From Brochothrix campestris (GTDB taxonomy: Bacteria; Bacillota; Bacilli; Lactobacillales; Listeriaceae): a stretch of 64,000 nucleotides of DNA. The notes below the pieces were generated by a model. It made no database searches. It worked only from the letters and a program-made list of their open reading frames with translations, and was not told where the DNA came from. Location of the stretch: positions 2,108,001 through 2,172,000 of the forward strand of contig NZ_CP175511.1 in NCBI RefSeq assembly GCF_046058945.1. The letters run 5' to 3'. The position numbers and the translations under genes are program-made. Positions 42,368 to 50,686 of the stretch are shown in pieces. How positions within the stretch are numbered: the stretch's first letter is position 1; the number at the start of each line of letters is the position of its first letter.

Positions 42368-42403
42368 AAAAAAAGACAGTTATACCCAATGGTATAACTG
42401 TCT
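42368..42403 (-). terminator. Terminator of the nagE-type PTS operon
   Basis: AGACAGTTATAC pairs with GTATAACTGTCT around a 6-base loop. Seven As on the left give the T-run on the - strand. Confidence 0.88.
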
Positions 42404-42417
42404 GACTATACTCAATA

Positions 42418-43815
42418 CTATGCTTTTTCAACACGCTCTTTTAGTTTATCAGCCACGAATTCAACATCGGTACCGACAATGACTTGGAAGGCTGTTTCGT
42501 TAATCTTAACCACACCTTTAGCACCCGCACGTTTCAAAGCATCTTGATCAACATTATTAGTGTCTTTTAGTTGCAAACGTAAACGAGTCGTACAGTTATC
42601 AATGACGCTAATATTTTCTGCGCCACCTAAGGCTGCTAAGTACTTATCACCAATCGCATCGTATTTATCGCCTGTAGTTGGCGTTAGCTCTGCTTCATCT
42701 GCTTGTGCATTTTCATCAATATCTTCACGACCTGGTGTTTTAATATCGAATTTCAAGATAGCGAAGTAGAAAATAGTAAAGTAGACAGCTGCGAACACAA
42801 GTCCGACTAAAATCAAGAGCAACGGTTTTGTTCCTAACCCATAGTTTAAGCCAAAATCAATCGCACCGGCTGAGAAGGTGAACCCCATTTTGATGCCAAG
42901 GAAGTTGACGATAAAACCAGAAATACCCGCAAGAACTGCATGTACCACATAAAGTGGAAACGCAATAAACATAAATGAGAATTCAAGTGGTTCGGTAATT
43001 CCTGTTAAAAAGGCTGTTAATGCGAGGGATAACATCATCCCAAAGGTTGCTTTACGACGATGTTTCTTAGCAGTTGCTACCATCGCCATTGCGGCTGCTG
43101 GTAAACCAAACATCATAATTGGGAAGAACCCTGTTTGGAATGCACCTGCACTCGGATCCTTAGCAAAGAAACGGTTAATGTCACCATTAACAACGACACC
43201 CGTAGCGGCATCTGTAAAGCTGCCATAACCAAACCAGAGATAAGAGTTTAACACATGATGTAATCCGGTTGGAATAAGGAGACGGTTAGCAAAGGTGAAC
43301 ACACCTGAACCGACTGCACCTGCACCAACAATAAAGCTGTTTAAATGGTCTAAACCGACTTGAACAGTTGGCCAAATCAACCCAAATACAATCACCAAAA
43401 TCAAGGTTGCAATCGCATTTAAAAGCAAGGCCAGATGACGTCCGTTAAAGAAGGCACCTTTATCGAATTTATCATATACGCGGTTATAAATAAGTGGTGA
43501 ACATAAACCTGCAACAAACCCAGCAAACACACCCATGTTAATGCTGTCGTTAATGCCGATAACACCAAAGTTTAAAATAAAGTACATGATAGCACCACTA
43601 AGCGCCGCAAGACCACTGTTATCTTTGGCTAAACCAATTGCAATCCCCATTGCAAACATTAAGGGTAAGTATGTAAAAATAGCATTTCCACCGGCATGCA
43701 TAAATGGAATATTTAACACATCGGCTGCACCTAAACGGTTAAGTAAGCCGGCTGCTGGTAAAACAGCAATTGGAAGCATTAAGGCTTTCCCTACTTTTTG
43801 TAATTGAGCTAACAT
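42418..43815 (-). CDS. nagE: PTS EIICB, N-acetylglucosamine type
   Basis: The 465-residue permease has an EIIC domain starting LPIAVLPAAGLLNRLGAADVLNIPF, with GLHHVLNSYLWFGYG near 190 and GITEPLEFSFMF near 283, features that favour GlcNAc over glucose. A short acidic linker (about 365-385) precedes an EIIB with phospho-Cys in SVIDNCTTRLRLQL near 408. There is no EIIA. Downstream of a separate half-EIIC gene and of a NagR-like operator. Confidence 0.88.
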   Translation of the reverse strand: MLAQLQKVGKALMLPIAVLPAAGLLNRLGAADVLNIPFMHAGGNAIFTYLPLMFAMGIAIGLAKDNSGLAALSGAIMYFILNFGVIGINDSINMGVFAGFVAGLCSPLIYNRVYDKFDKGAFFNGRHLALLLNAIATLILVIVFGLIWPTVQVGLDHLNSFIVGAGAVGSGVFTFANRLLIPTGLHHVLNSYLWFGYGSFTDAATGVVVNGDINRFFAKDPSAGAFQTGFFPIMMFGLPAAAMAMVATAKKHRRKATFGMMLSLALTAFLTGITEPLEFSFMFIAFPLYVVHAVLAGISGFIVNFLGIKMGFTFSAGAIDFGLNYGLGTKPLLLILVGLVFAAVYFTIFYFAILKFDIKTPGREDIDENAQADEAELTPTTGDKYDAIGDKYLAALGGAENISVIDNCTTRLRLQLKDTNNVDQDALKRAGAKGVVKINETAFQVIVGTDVEFVADKLKERVEKA

Positions 43816-43833
43816 TGTTTAATTTCCTCCTTT

Positions 43834-44352
43834 TTATAAATGCGGCAACATAATATTGGCAATAAATGAGCCAATAAATAAAGCAACAACACTTGTGATG
43901 ATAGGTACAAAGCGACGCCCACCGAAGAATGCTAACCATTCTGGCATCTTAATGTTATAAAACTTGTTGTACATAAGTCCACTCGCGATTCCCATGACGA
44001 ACCCACAAATGATAAAGAAGATTTGTGTGCCAAAGATACCGCCAAAGACAGCGATTGGTTCAGTAACCATAAAGGCTACTTTTGCATCGATTAAAATCGA
44101 AAACGACGCCCCAAATACAAGATACCCCACAGCGCCAGCCAAAGCTGCGGCCCCACTATGATCGAAGCCAATTCCGACTGCAAACGCAATTGCTACAATC
44201 AATGGAAAAATCAATTGATAGGCATTAAAGATTCCTTCTAAACCTGATTGACCAGTTAAGCTTGCTGCCCAAAAAAACACTAATAAGACAAGTGCAATCG
44301 CTACATATGATAGCGAAACACCTAAACGTTTTACTAAACTTTCTTTTTTCAT
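43834..44352 (-). CDS. Stand-alone half-length EIIC-like membrane protein
   Basis: The 172-residue protein has five to six hydrophobic helices. It resembles only the N-terminal half of glucose/GlcNAc-family EIIC: AFAVGIGFDHSGAAALAGAVGYLVFG, LMYNKFYNIKMPEWLAFFGGRRFVPI. It lacks the second half (GITEPLEFSF) and the EIIB part. Its ribosome site GAGGAAC and clean stop suggest a real gene, not debris. It is 18 bases upstream of nagE in the same operon. It could be a modifier of NagE or a relic of duplication. Confidence 0.8.
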   Translation of the reverse strand: MKKESLVKRLGVSLSYVAIALVLLVFFWAASLTGQSGLEGIFNAYQLIFPLIVAIAFAVGIGFDHSGAAALAGAVGYLVFGASFSILIDAKVAFMVTEPIAVFGGIFGTQIFFIICGFVMGIASGLMYNKFYNIKMPEWLAFFGGRRFVPIITSVVALFIGSFIANIMLPHL

Positions 44353-44486
44353 AATCGTTCCTCCTCAATAATAAAATGCTTTTTTATAATTTCATGAACA
44401 ACTCGTGCACATTTTTCAATCATACCATGACTTTTAGACAGAGTCTATGCTATTGACAATCAATTTCTGCACCAGCGACGTCTGAA

Positions 44487-44502
44487 ATTGGTCTATATCA
44501 AT
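44487..44502 (-). promoter_or_regulatory. GntR/NagR-type operator upstream of the GlcNAc-type PTS
   Basis: ATTGGTCTATATCAAT is a near-perfect palindrome related to the TGGTCTATACCA site at 24631-24642. It lies about 135 bases upstream of the half-EIIC gene. The regulator is not in the window. Confidence 0.6.
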
Positions 44503-44503
44503 C

Positions 44504-44534
44504 AAAAAAAGAGTAACCGACTTAATGGCTACTC
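44504..44534 (-). terminator. Terminator of the GT4 glycosyltransferase gene
   Basis: On the - strand GAGTAGCC pairs imperfectly with GGTTACTC and is followed by seven Ts. Confidence 0.75.
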
Positions 44535-44555
44535 TCCTTTTCATAAAAAAGTGAA

Positions 44556-46469
44556 TCAACGTATCTTAAAGCTTAGATTACCGTATTCAGTGAAATAAGC
44601 ATGTCCTTTAAAACGCCACATAAATTTAGTCGGTATTAATCGACTCCGAACATTTCCAACACGATGACGTTGATAAAACTGTGAGGCATTTGCTGCAACA
44701 AATAAATCATAGGTTTCTCCTGCTTGCTTATTAGCAAAATCGAACGGAAATAGCAGTTCGATTTTGTCATCCTGTCGTTTCCTTACTTCAATCGGTACAC
44801 TCGTATATTTAGCCGTTTCCTTATTAGACAGAGTAGAACGTAAATAAAAGGACGCTTCAAATAGTAATGCTTCTAACTGTACCGGCTGTTCGCTCGTTAC
44901 TTCGACAGTACAGCTCAGTAAATAGCCTCGCCTCGTCCGTTTTACTTTTTCTAATTTAAAGGCAACATCTGTAATAGGGCTCAGCTGCATATCGGTCACC
45001 TGATTAAATAAAGTCACCCAGTTCATCACGAACATTTTTTCCGAAAAAGCGTTCATCTTCTCGAGTGCTTTGACTCTCATCTGTTCATATGTAGACTTAT
45101 CTAGTTCCATCATTTCAACCATTCGCTTCGCTAAGTCCACTATATTACCATTTTGAACCAAATAGCCGTTACTGCCATTATCAATCATATCAGCAGGACC
45201 GTATTTAATATCGTACGCTATAACAGGTGTTCCCACAGCCAAACTTTCTTGAATAACCATGCCGAAACCTTCATATAATGATGTTAGAACTGAAAAATCA
45301 GCTGTTTGTAACACTTTTTTTGGCTCATTCGTATGGCCTTCAAGAAAAACGGCAGCCTCTAATTGTAAATCTTTAATTAACAGTTGCAGTTTTTTTCGTT
45401 CAGGACCGTCACCATATATATGTAATGTGGCTTTGGGTTCTCGTATGACGACTTCTTTAAATGCTGTAATAGCATCTTCTAAGCGTTTTTCTTGATGCAA
45501 GCGCGAAAGGATCACCACCGCAGATGTCCGTTCTTTTATTGGCAACGATTCCGACGTCAACTTAATTGAATGCGGAATCACAAAGTAATTCGACCTGTTA
45601 CCAAAGCGATGTTGAACATCTTTTTTTTGCTGTTTCGTTAAAAAAACAACACCATCAATTTGATTAAGTGCACCCATAACAACACGATTACCTGCTCGTA
45701 TAATATCTGTTTCTGGTCGAATATGAATACTATGAGTCATAAAAACTTTTTTGATGTATGACTGCTTCATATCCAATAACAGGCGATCCTGCGATCGTGT
45801 TTCACTGACAATAATCGTTGGTTCTGTTTTCACGATTTCTTCTAAAATAAAAGCTGTTTTAAAGGCTTCTATGCTTTCGAAATTCCGAATGTTATCATCT
45901 TCTTGAAACAAACGTAGTTTTTGAATCTTATCTTTTTCAAATAGACGTTCAATAATAGCTTTTCCATCCGGACGATAGATTATTTGACGATGCACCTTCG
46001 TACTGCCCTCTTGATAAAAGCTCCGCATGGCAATACACCCATCTGTATCATAGATCCATTTTTCGTATAACCGTTTTGAATCAGTGAAAAATTCATCTTG
46101 CAACACACGGTTATCTATTACACTTCGTTTAACGCGTAATTTATCATTCTCATAATATGTCAATTTTTTCCCACTAGGACGTCCATTCACCAGTGCGCTC
46201 GCATCAAAAATAGCTCGTTTAACCTGATGGTTATTGGAAAGTTTACGACAATAATGTTGATTCATATTTATTATTTTCACTCTGTTGTCGAGTTGATAAC
46301 GTTCTCGGATATTTTCAATCACATCTGGATAGTTCGCATCAAAATTAAATGTCAGTATAAGTATTTCTTCATTCATCTCTTGTGACAATATCCGTGCCTT
46401 ATTGAGTAATGATGCGGTTAGTCCACCATGTACAGTCTTAATTTCAGAGGTAATAAAAACTTTTTTCAT
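44556..46469 (-). CDS. GT4 glycosyltransferase, teichoic-acid alpha-glucosyltransferase (TagE) type
   Basis: The 637-residue protein starts EIKTVHGGLTASLLNKARIL, a TagE-like N-terminus, and has a family-specific middle (about 90-230). The GT4 core has AVVILSRLHQEKRLEDAI near 330 and the E-x7-E pair in SLYEGFGMVIQESLAVGTPVI near 405. A beta-rich C-terminal domain (about 510-637) follows. Glycosylation of wall teichoic acid or a related glycan is likely. It is monocistronic, 5 kb from the teichoic acid genes. Confidence 0.85.
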   Translation of the reverse strand: MKKVFITSEIKTVHGGLTASLLNKARILSQEMNEEILILTFNFDANYPDVIENIRERYQLDNRVKIINMNQHYCRKLSNNHQVKRAIFDASALVNGRPSGKKLTYYENDKLRVKRSVIDNRVLQDEFFTDSKRLYEKWIYDTDGCIAMRSFYQEGSTKVHRQIIYRPDGKAIIERLFEKDKIQKLRLFQEDDNIRNFESIEAFKTAFILEEIVKTEPTIIVSETRSQDRLLLDMKQSYIKKVFMTHSIHIRPETDIIRAGNRVVMGALNQIDGVVFLTKQQKKDVQHRFGNRSNYFVIPHSIKLTSESLPIKERTSAVVILSRLHQEKRLEDAITAFKEVVIREPKATLHIYGDGPERKKLQLLIKDLQLEAAVFLEGHTNEPKKVLQTADFSVLTSLYEGFGMVIQESLAVGTPVIAYDIKYGPADMIDNGSNGYLVQNGNIVDLAKRMVEMMELDKSTYEQMRVKALEKMNAFSEKMFVMNWVTLFNQVTDMQLSPITDVAFKLEKVKRTRRGYLLSCTVEVTSEQPVQLEALLFEASFYLRSTLSNKETAKYTSVPIEVRKRQDDKIELLFPFDFANKQAGETYDLFVAANASQFYQRHRVGNVRSRLIPTKFMWRFKGHAYFTEYGNLSFKIR

Positions 46470-46671
46470 ACCATCTACTTCCTTTCAGATTTATTTTTAT
46501 ATCTTTCAAAAACACCCCATCCAGTTGCTTAATTATATCTAATAATTAATTGAAACTAGTTTCAAAATCAGCACTCATTTCGGCGTTTTATGATTTCATT
46601 CACCATTAAGGCCTTAAACATTCTCCTTTTCAAGAAACACTTCACTTAAGTTCTGACTTCATTGATGTATC

Positions 46672-46704
46672 AAAAAAAGCCTTCAATCCGAGGATTAAAG
46701 ACTT
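46672..46704 (-). terminator. Terminator of the autolysin gene
   Basis: On the - strand AAGTCTTTAATCC pairs imperfectly with GGATTGAAGGCTT and ends in seven Ts. Confidence 0.8.
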
Positions 46705-46723
46705 TTCCATGCTATCTTTTTCT

Positions 46724-49222
46724 TTATTGTTTCTTCACATTGCTCTGGTGTGCAGATATAAAGCTACCATCGCTCAATTTCAATCTTGGCGTCCAATTTG
46801 CGGAATAAGTCACCGCTGTAACATTTAAGACAGCCCCTTTTTTATGCAGCTTGCCTCGGGTCCCTGTGTTAAATTCGGTTGTTTTATAGGCATAGTCATC
46901 TTTGACCATAATAATTTTTTTAGGATTCGTTGTGTAGTAGTTCGCAATGTTTGACATAGCTTTCACAACATTACTCGTATGGGCACTGACAAATGTTCCA
47001 TCGTTCAGTTTTAAACGCGGTGTCCAATTTGCTGAATACACAATCCCTGTCACTTTTAAAACAGTGCCTTTTTTCTGTAGTTTTCCACGTGTATTTGTGT
47101 TAAACTCGGTTGTTTTATAGACATAATCATCTTTTTTCATGATGATGGTGCTCGGATTAGTCGTATAGTATTTACCGATAGTATCCATTGCCTTCACAAC
47201 ATTACTCGTATGGGCACTGATAAATGTACCATTGCTGAGCTTCAATCGTGGTGTCATATTTGCCGAATACACGATACCTGTCACTTTTAAAACAGTGCCT
47301 TTTTTCTGTAAGGCACCGCGAGTACTCGTGTTAAACTCGGTTGTTTTATAGGCATAATCATCTTTTTTCATGATGATTGTTCCTGGATTACTTGTATAAT
47401 AATTATCAATATTAGACAGTGATTTCACGACATTACTTTGGTGAGCTGACACGTACAAGCCGTTTGTCAGCAGTAAACGTGGTATCCAATCTGATGAATA
47501 CTCAATTGCTTTAACATTGAGCAAAGTCGACGCAGCATATTGTTTCACCTTCGTTTTAGCGTTGAATTCTGGACTCGAGTAAGCATAATCCGCTCGTTTC
47601 ATATTGATTTTTTTAGGATTAGTCGTATAGTACTTGGCAATCGTATCCATTGCTTTCACGACATTACTTGTATGTGCGGATACATACGTTCCGTTGCTTA
47701 GTTGTAAGCGAGGTGTCCAATTTGCTGAGTAAACAATTGCTTTAACAGTTAAGACCTGTCCTTTTTTCTGTAAGGCACCTCTCGTACCTGTATTGAATTC
47801 TGTTGTTTTATAAACATAGTCATCCTTTTTCATGATGATTGTCTTAGGATTAGTCGTATAGTATTTCGAAATAGTTGCCATTGCTTTGACAACATTTGAC
47901 TGATGGGCAGTTAAATACAAGCCATTTGTGAGTAAGAGTCGCGGTGTGCCATTAGCAGAATAAGAAATACTTTTGACATTGAGCACGGCACCTTTTTTAT
48001 ACAATTTATTTCTTGTTCCAGTGTTAAACTCTGTTGTATTGTAAGCATAGTCATCTTTTTTCATGATGATTTTACTCGGATTAGTGGTGTAATAATTAGC
48101 CACATTTGATACCAGTTGCTGGACATTGCTGCGATGCGCCGTAAAATAAGTGCCATCTGACAATTGTAGACGAGGCGTACCATTTTTAGATTTTTCAATC
48201 GCTGTCACCGTCAAAATGGTACCCGACGCGTAATTTTTAACCCGATTAGCTGTTGTAAATTCAACACCCTTATAAGAGTAATCCGCTTTTTTAGTGACGA
48301 CTTTTTTAGGATTGCTTGTATAGTAGTTGGCTAAATTAACGGTATCTTCAAACGCCTCTTTATCCCAAGCGACTAAGTTATTATATTCAATCGTACTTTG
48401 TAATTTACCAGGGTAATCTGGATCTGTTGCATAGCCCGCTTCCCAAATAAGTTGCGTCGCTTTTTTATAATCTTTTTGACCTAGCACTTTAGCATAACGA
48501 CTATTGTCGACTAAAAACTTGCCGTGATCTTCCATACTTTCTTTCCAAGAAGGGTACTTTCGGAACTCTGCATTAACAGTCACCCATTGTCCATTAATGT
48601 ATTCAGCAGTTGGCCATAATTCGTATTGATTATTGTAGCGGCCTTTAATGCCGAATAAGTTATTGGCACTCGTTGATAAGCCTGATGAGCCCCAACCACT
48701 TTCTAGTACAGCCTGTGACCCGGTTAGTGACGGCAGTACCTTATATTTTTTCCAGCCCGAGATGGCACCAGCTTTAATTTTATTTAAAAAAGCTTGCGTA
48801 TTCGTGACGGCCGTTGCCGACGTTGTACTCACGCTTCGCTTAGAGCGACTGTTCGTTTCAACCTCATAATAGCCTGGCCCCCGTGTCGGGTCCAATTCCA
48901 TCTTGGGTAAATCGCGCATCACATCTGCCACCGCTTGAGCGAGTGCATCTTCTGATTCCTCAGTCATCCGTGTTTCAGCTTGCGTGCTATTTTCTGACTC
49001 TGTACGTTCTGTCTGACTTGTTGTGGGTGGTTTTTCTACTTCGGTTGACTCACTTGTGACCTGGTTTTCCGAAGTACTACTTTCAGTTTCATTTTGTGAA
49101 ACACTTTGTTCGCTCTCTGACTGACTATCAGAATCAGTCATTGAACTATTCGCATATACTGGTGGCATGACGGTTAAAGACATTGTCGTTACCATCGCCA
49201 AGAGCATAATTTTTTGTCGCAT
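46724..49222 (-). CDS. Secreted GH73 N-acetylglucosaminidase autolysin with seven DUF5776 repeats
   Basis: The 832-residue protein has a signal peptide (about 1-25, ending VYA-NSS), a Ser/Glu/Thr-rich linker (about 25-95) and a GH73 domain (about 145-295) with catalytic Glu in AVLESGWGSSGLS. Seven repeats of about 75 residues follow, each beginning YYT[TS]NP and ending L-[ST]-[ND]-G-[TS]-[YF]-x-[ST]-A-H-x-SNV, matching DUF5776 cell-wall-binding modules. The start is ATG 49222 (GAGG 8 bases upstream) rather than GTG 49231. It probably hydrolyses peptidoglycan at the cell surface and resembles Listeria Auto in genomic position near galU. Confidence 0.93.
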   Translation of the reverse strand: MRQKIMLLAMVTTMSLTVMPPVYANSSMTDSDSQSESEQSVSQNETESSTSENQVTSESTEVEKPPTTSQTERTESENSTQAETRMTEESEDALAQAVADVMRDLPKMELDPTRGPGYYEVETNSRSKRSVSTTSATAVTNTQAFLNKIKAGAISGWKKYKVLPSLTGSQAVLESGWGSSGLSTSANNLFGIKGRYNNQYELWPTAEYINGQWVTVNAEFRKYPSWKESMEDHGKFLVDNSRYAKVLGQKDYKKATQLIWEAGYATDPDYPGKLQSTIEYNNLVAWDKEAFEDTVNLANYYTSNPKKVVTKKADYSYKGVEFTTANRVKNYASGTILTVTAIEKSKNGTPRLQLSDGTYFTAHRSNVQQLVSNVANYYTTNPSKIIMKKDDYAYNTTEFNTGTRNKLYKKGAVLNVKSISYSANGTPRLLLTNGLYLTAHQSNVVKAMATISKYYTTNPKTIIMKKDDYVYKTTEFNTGTRGALQKKGQVLTVKAIVYSANWTPRLQLSNGTYVSAHTSNVVKAMDTIAKYYTTNPKKINMKRADYAYSSPEFNAKTKVKQYAASTLLNVKAIEYSSDWIPRLLLTNGLYVSAHQSNVVKSLSNIDNYYTSNPGTIIMKKDDYAYKTTEFNTSTRGALQKKGTVLKVTGIVYSANMTPRLKLSNGTFISAHTSNVVKAMDTIGKYYTTNPSTIIMKKDDYVYKTTEFNTNTRGKLQKKGTVLKVTGIVYSANWTPRLKLNDGTFVSAHTSNVVKAMSNIANYYTTNPKKIIMVKDDYAYKTTEFNTGTRGKLHKKGAVLNVTAVTYSANWTPRLKLSDGSFISAHQSNVKKQ

Positions 49223-49231
49223 CCACTTCAC

Positions 49232-49464
49232 CTCAACTTAATTTATTATCATACCGACCATTATACCATCGCCAATTATTCTTTTTCGTTCATCTTTTTC
49301 ACTAGGATAGACTTTTTTGACCAATCCCCCACACCTCTTACCTATCATACAATAGATACGACGCCTTTAGCTATTTTTAATCGTTTTGTAATAAAGATGT
49401 AATACGCTAGAACTAGTCTTTTGTCAAACAAAGTGAAAAAAGAAGCCGCTGAGGCGGCTTCTTT
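49232..49464. other. Autolysin upstream region and terminator hairpin
   Basis: Holds the autolysin promoter, not resolved. At 49441-49462 AGAAGCCGC-tgag-GCGGCTTCT has six As on its left, giving a T-run on the - strand. It is probably the distal galU terminator, with repeat F between it and galU. Confidence 0.6.
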
Positions 49465-49712
49465 CAGATTGTAGACAAATTCTAAACAGTATTCATTTTC
49501 TTTAAAATGCTATTACAGTGACTTTTCCTACGAGATGATAAGACTGAATAGAAACGTTGTTATATCCTCTAGTATTTAAATCCTAAACTTGGGTGATTTC
49601 AAAAATAACGCATCGACGGGAAATAGTCGAGACGTTATTTTCTCCAATCACTGCAGTTTAGAACGGCTTTAAATTCTTTTGTTCTAGGAAACACGAGTCT
49701 TTGAGGCTTTTT
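49465..49712 (+). repeat. Dispersed intergenic repeat, copy F (3'-truncated)
   Basis: It starts CAGATTGTAGACAAAT directly after the hairpin at 49441-49462 and follows copy E closely through GACGGGAAATAGTCGAGACG and AGAACGGCTTTAAATTCTTT. It breaks off in the 3' stem-loop after GTTCTAGGAAACACGAG at about 49712. The remaining 75 bases before the galU stop are unrelated. Confidence 0.82.
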
Positions 49713-49787
49713 TTATTTCTCTGTCAGCATTATTCGACTCATACTCACTTGTGTTAATAACATTAACTCCGTATTCACATAATGAAC

Positions 49788-50660
49788 CTAATCTAACTCT
49801 AATGCGAGTTCTTTAATCAATGCTTTAACTTGGTGTTTAATTTCAGGATGATCCAGTGCAAAACGTAAAGTTGTGTCAACAAAACCGAATTTATCACCGA
49901 CATCATAACGTGTGCCTTCAAACTCAAACGCTAACACCTGTTGTGTTTTGTTCAAACGATCGATTGCATCCGTCAATTGAATTTCATCACCCGCACCAGC
50001 TTCTTGTGTTTCAAGCAACTCAAAAATTGCCGGTGTTAATAAATAACGCCCTAAAATCGCTAATTGACTAGGAGCATCTTCCACCCGCGGTTTTTCAACA
50101 AAACCTTTAACACTGTAAAGATGTTCCGCAATTTCAGTGATTGGATTAATGATACCATAGCGTTGCGTATCTTCCTTTGGAACGGTTTGAACTCCAATAA
50201 TTGAACGCTGTGTTTTATCATACTGTGTGATTAATTGTTTCACACACGGCTCCTCTGATTTAACAATATCGTCACCTAGCAACACAACAAACGGTTCATT
50301 CCCCACAAACCCTTTCGCTTGTAAAATCGCATCACCTAAGCCACGTGGACTTTTTTGACGAATAAAATGGATATTAATTTTAGACGTTTCTTGCACCATC
50401 GCTAACATTTCCAACTTGTTTTTATCTAACAAGTTTTGTTCTAACTCAGGTGCCGTGTCGAAATGATCTTCAATTGATCGTTTCCCTTTACCGGTCACAA
50501 TTAAAATTTCTTCAATGCCAGAAGCAACTGCTTCTTCAACAATATATTGAATCGTTGGTTTATCAATGATTGGTAACATTTCTTTAGCGGTTGCCTTCGT
50601 TGCAGGTAAGAAGCGCGTACCTAAACCTGCCGCTGGAATAACTGCTTTTTTTACTTTCAT
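49788..50660 (-). CDS. galU: UTP-glucose-1-phosphate uridylyltransferase
   Basis: This 290-residue enzyme makes UDP-glucose for glycolipid anchors and teichoic acid glucosylation. Signatures are PAAGLGTRFLPATKATAKEMLPI at the N-terminus, GKGKRSIEDHFD and VGDKFGFVDTTLRFAL. GGAGGG precedes the ATG. It ends the teichoic acid gene block, 26 bases after the fusion transferase. Confidence 0.96.
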   Translation of the reverse strand: MKVKKAVIPAAGLGTRFLPATKATAKEMLPIIDKPTIQYIVEEAVASGIEEILIVTGKGKRSIEDHFDTAPELEQNLLDKNKLEMLAMVQETSKINIHFIRQKSPRGLGDAILQAKGFVGNEPFVVLLGDDIVKSEEPCVKQLITQYDKTQRSIIGVQTVPKEDTQRYGIINPITEIAEHLYSVKGFVEKPRVEDAPSQLAILGRYLLTPAIFELLETQEAGAGDEIQLTDAIDRLNKTQQVLAFEFEGTRYDVGDKFGFVDTTLRFALDHPEIKHQVKALIKELALELD

Positions 50661-50686
50661 GATGAATTCCCTCCTTATTGTCGGTC

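Noticed and set aside
46750..48350. Regularly spaced direct repeats as a possible CRISPR array
   Set aside because: The repeats are about 225 bp, in frame, and encode DUF5776 protein modules. There are no short spacers or cas genes.
49214..49402. 62-codon frame upstream of the autolysin gene on +
   Set aside because: Overlaps the autolysin start antisense, is AT-rich and lacks a convincing ribosome site.
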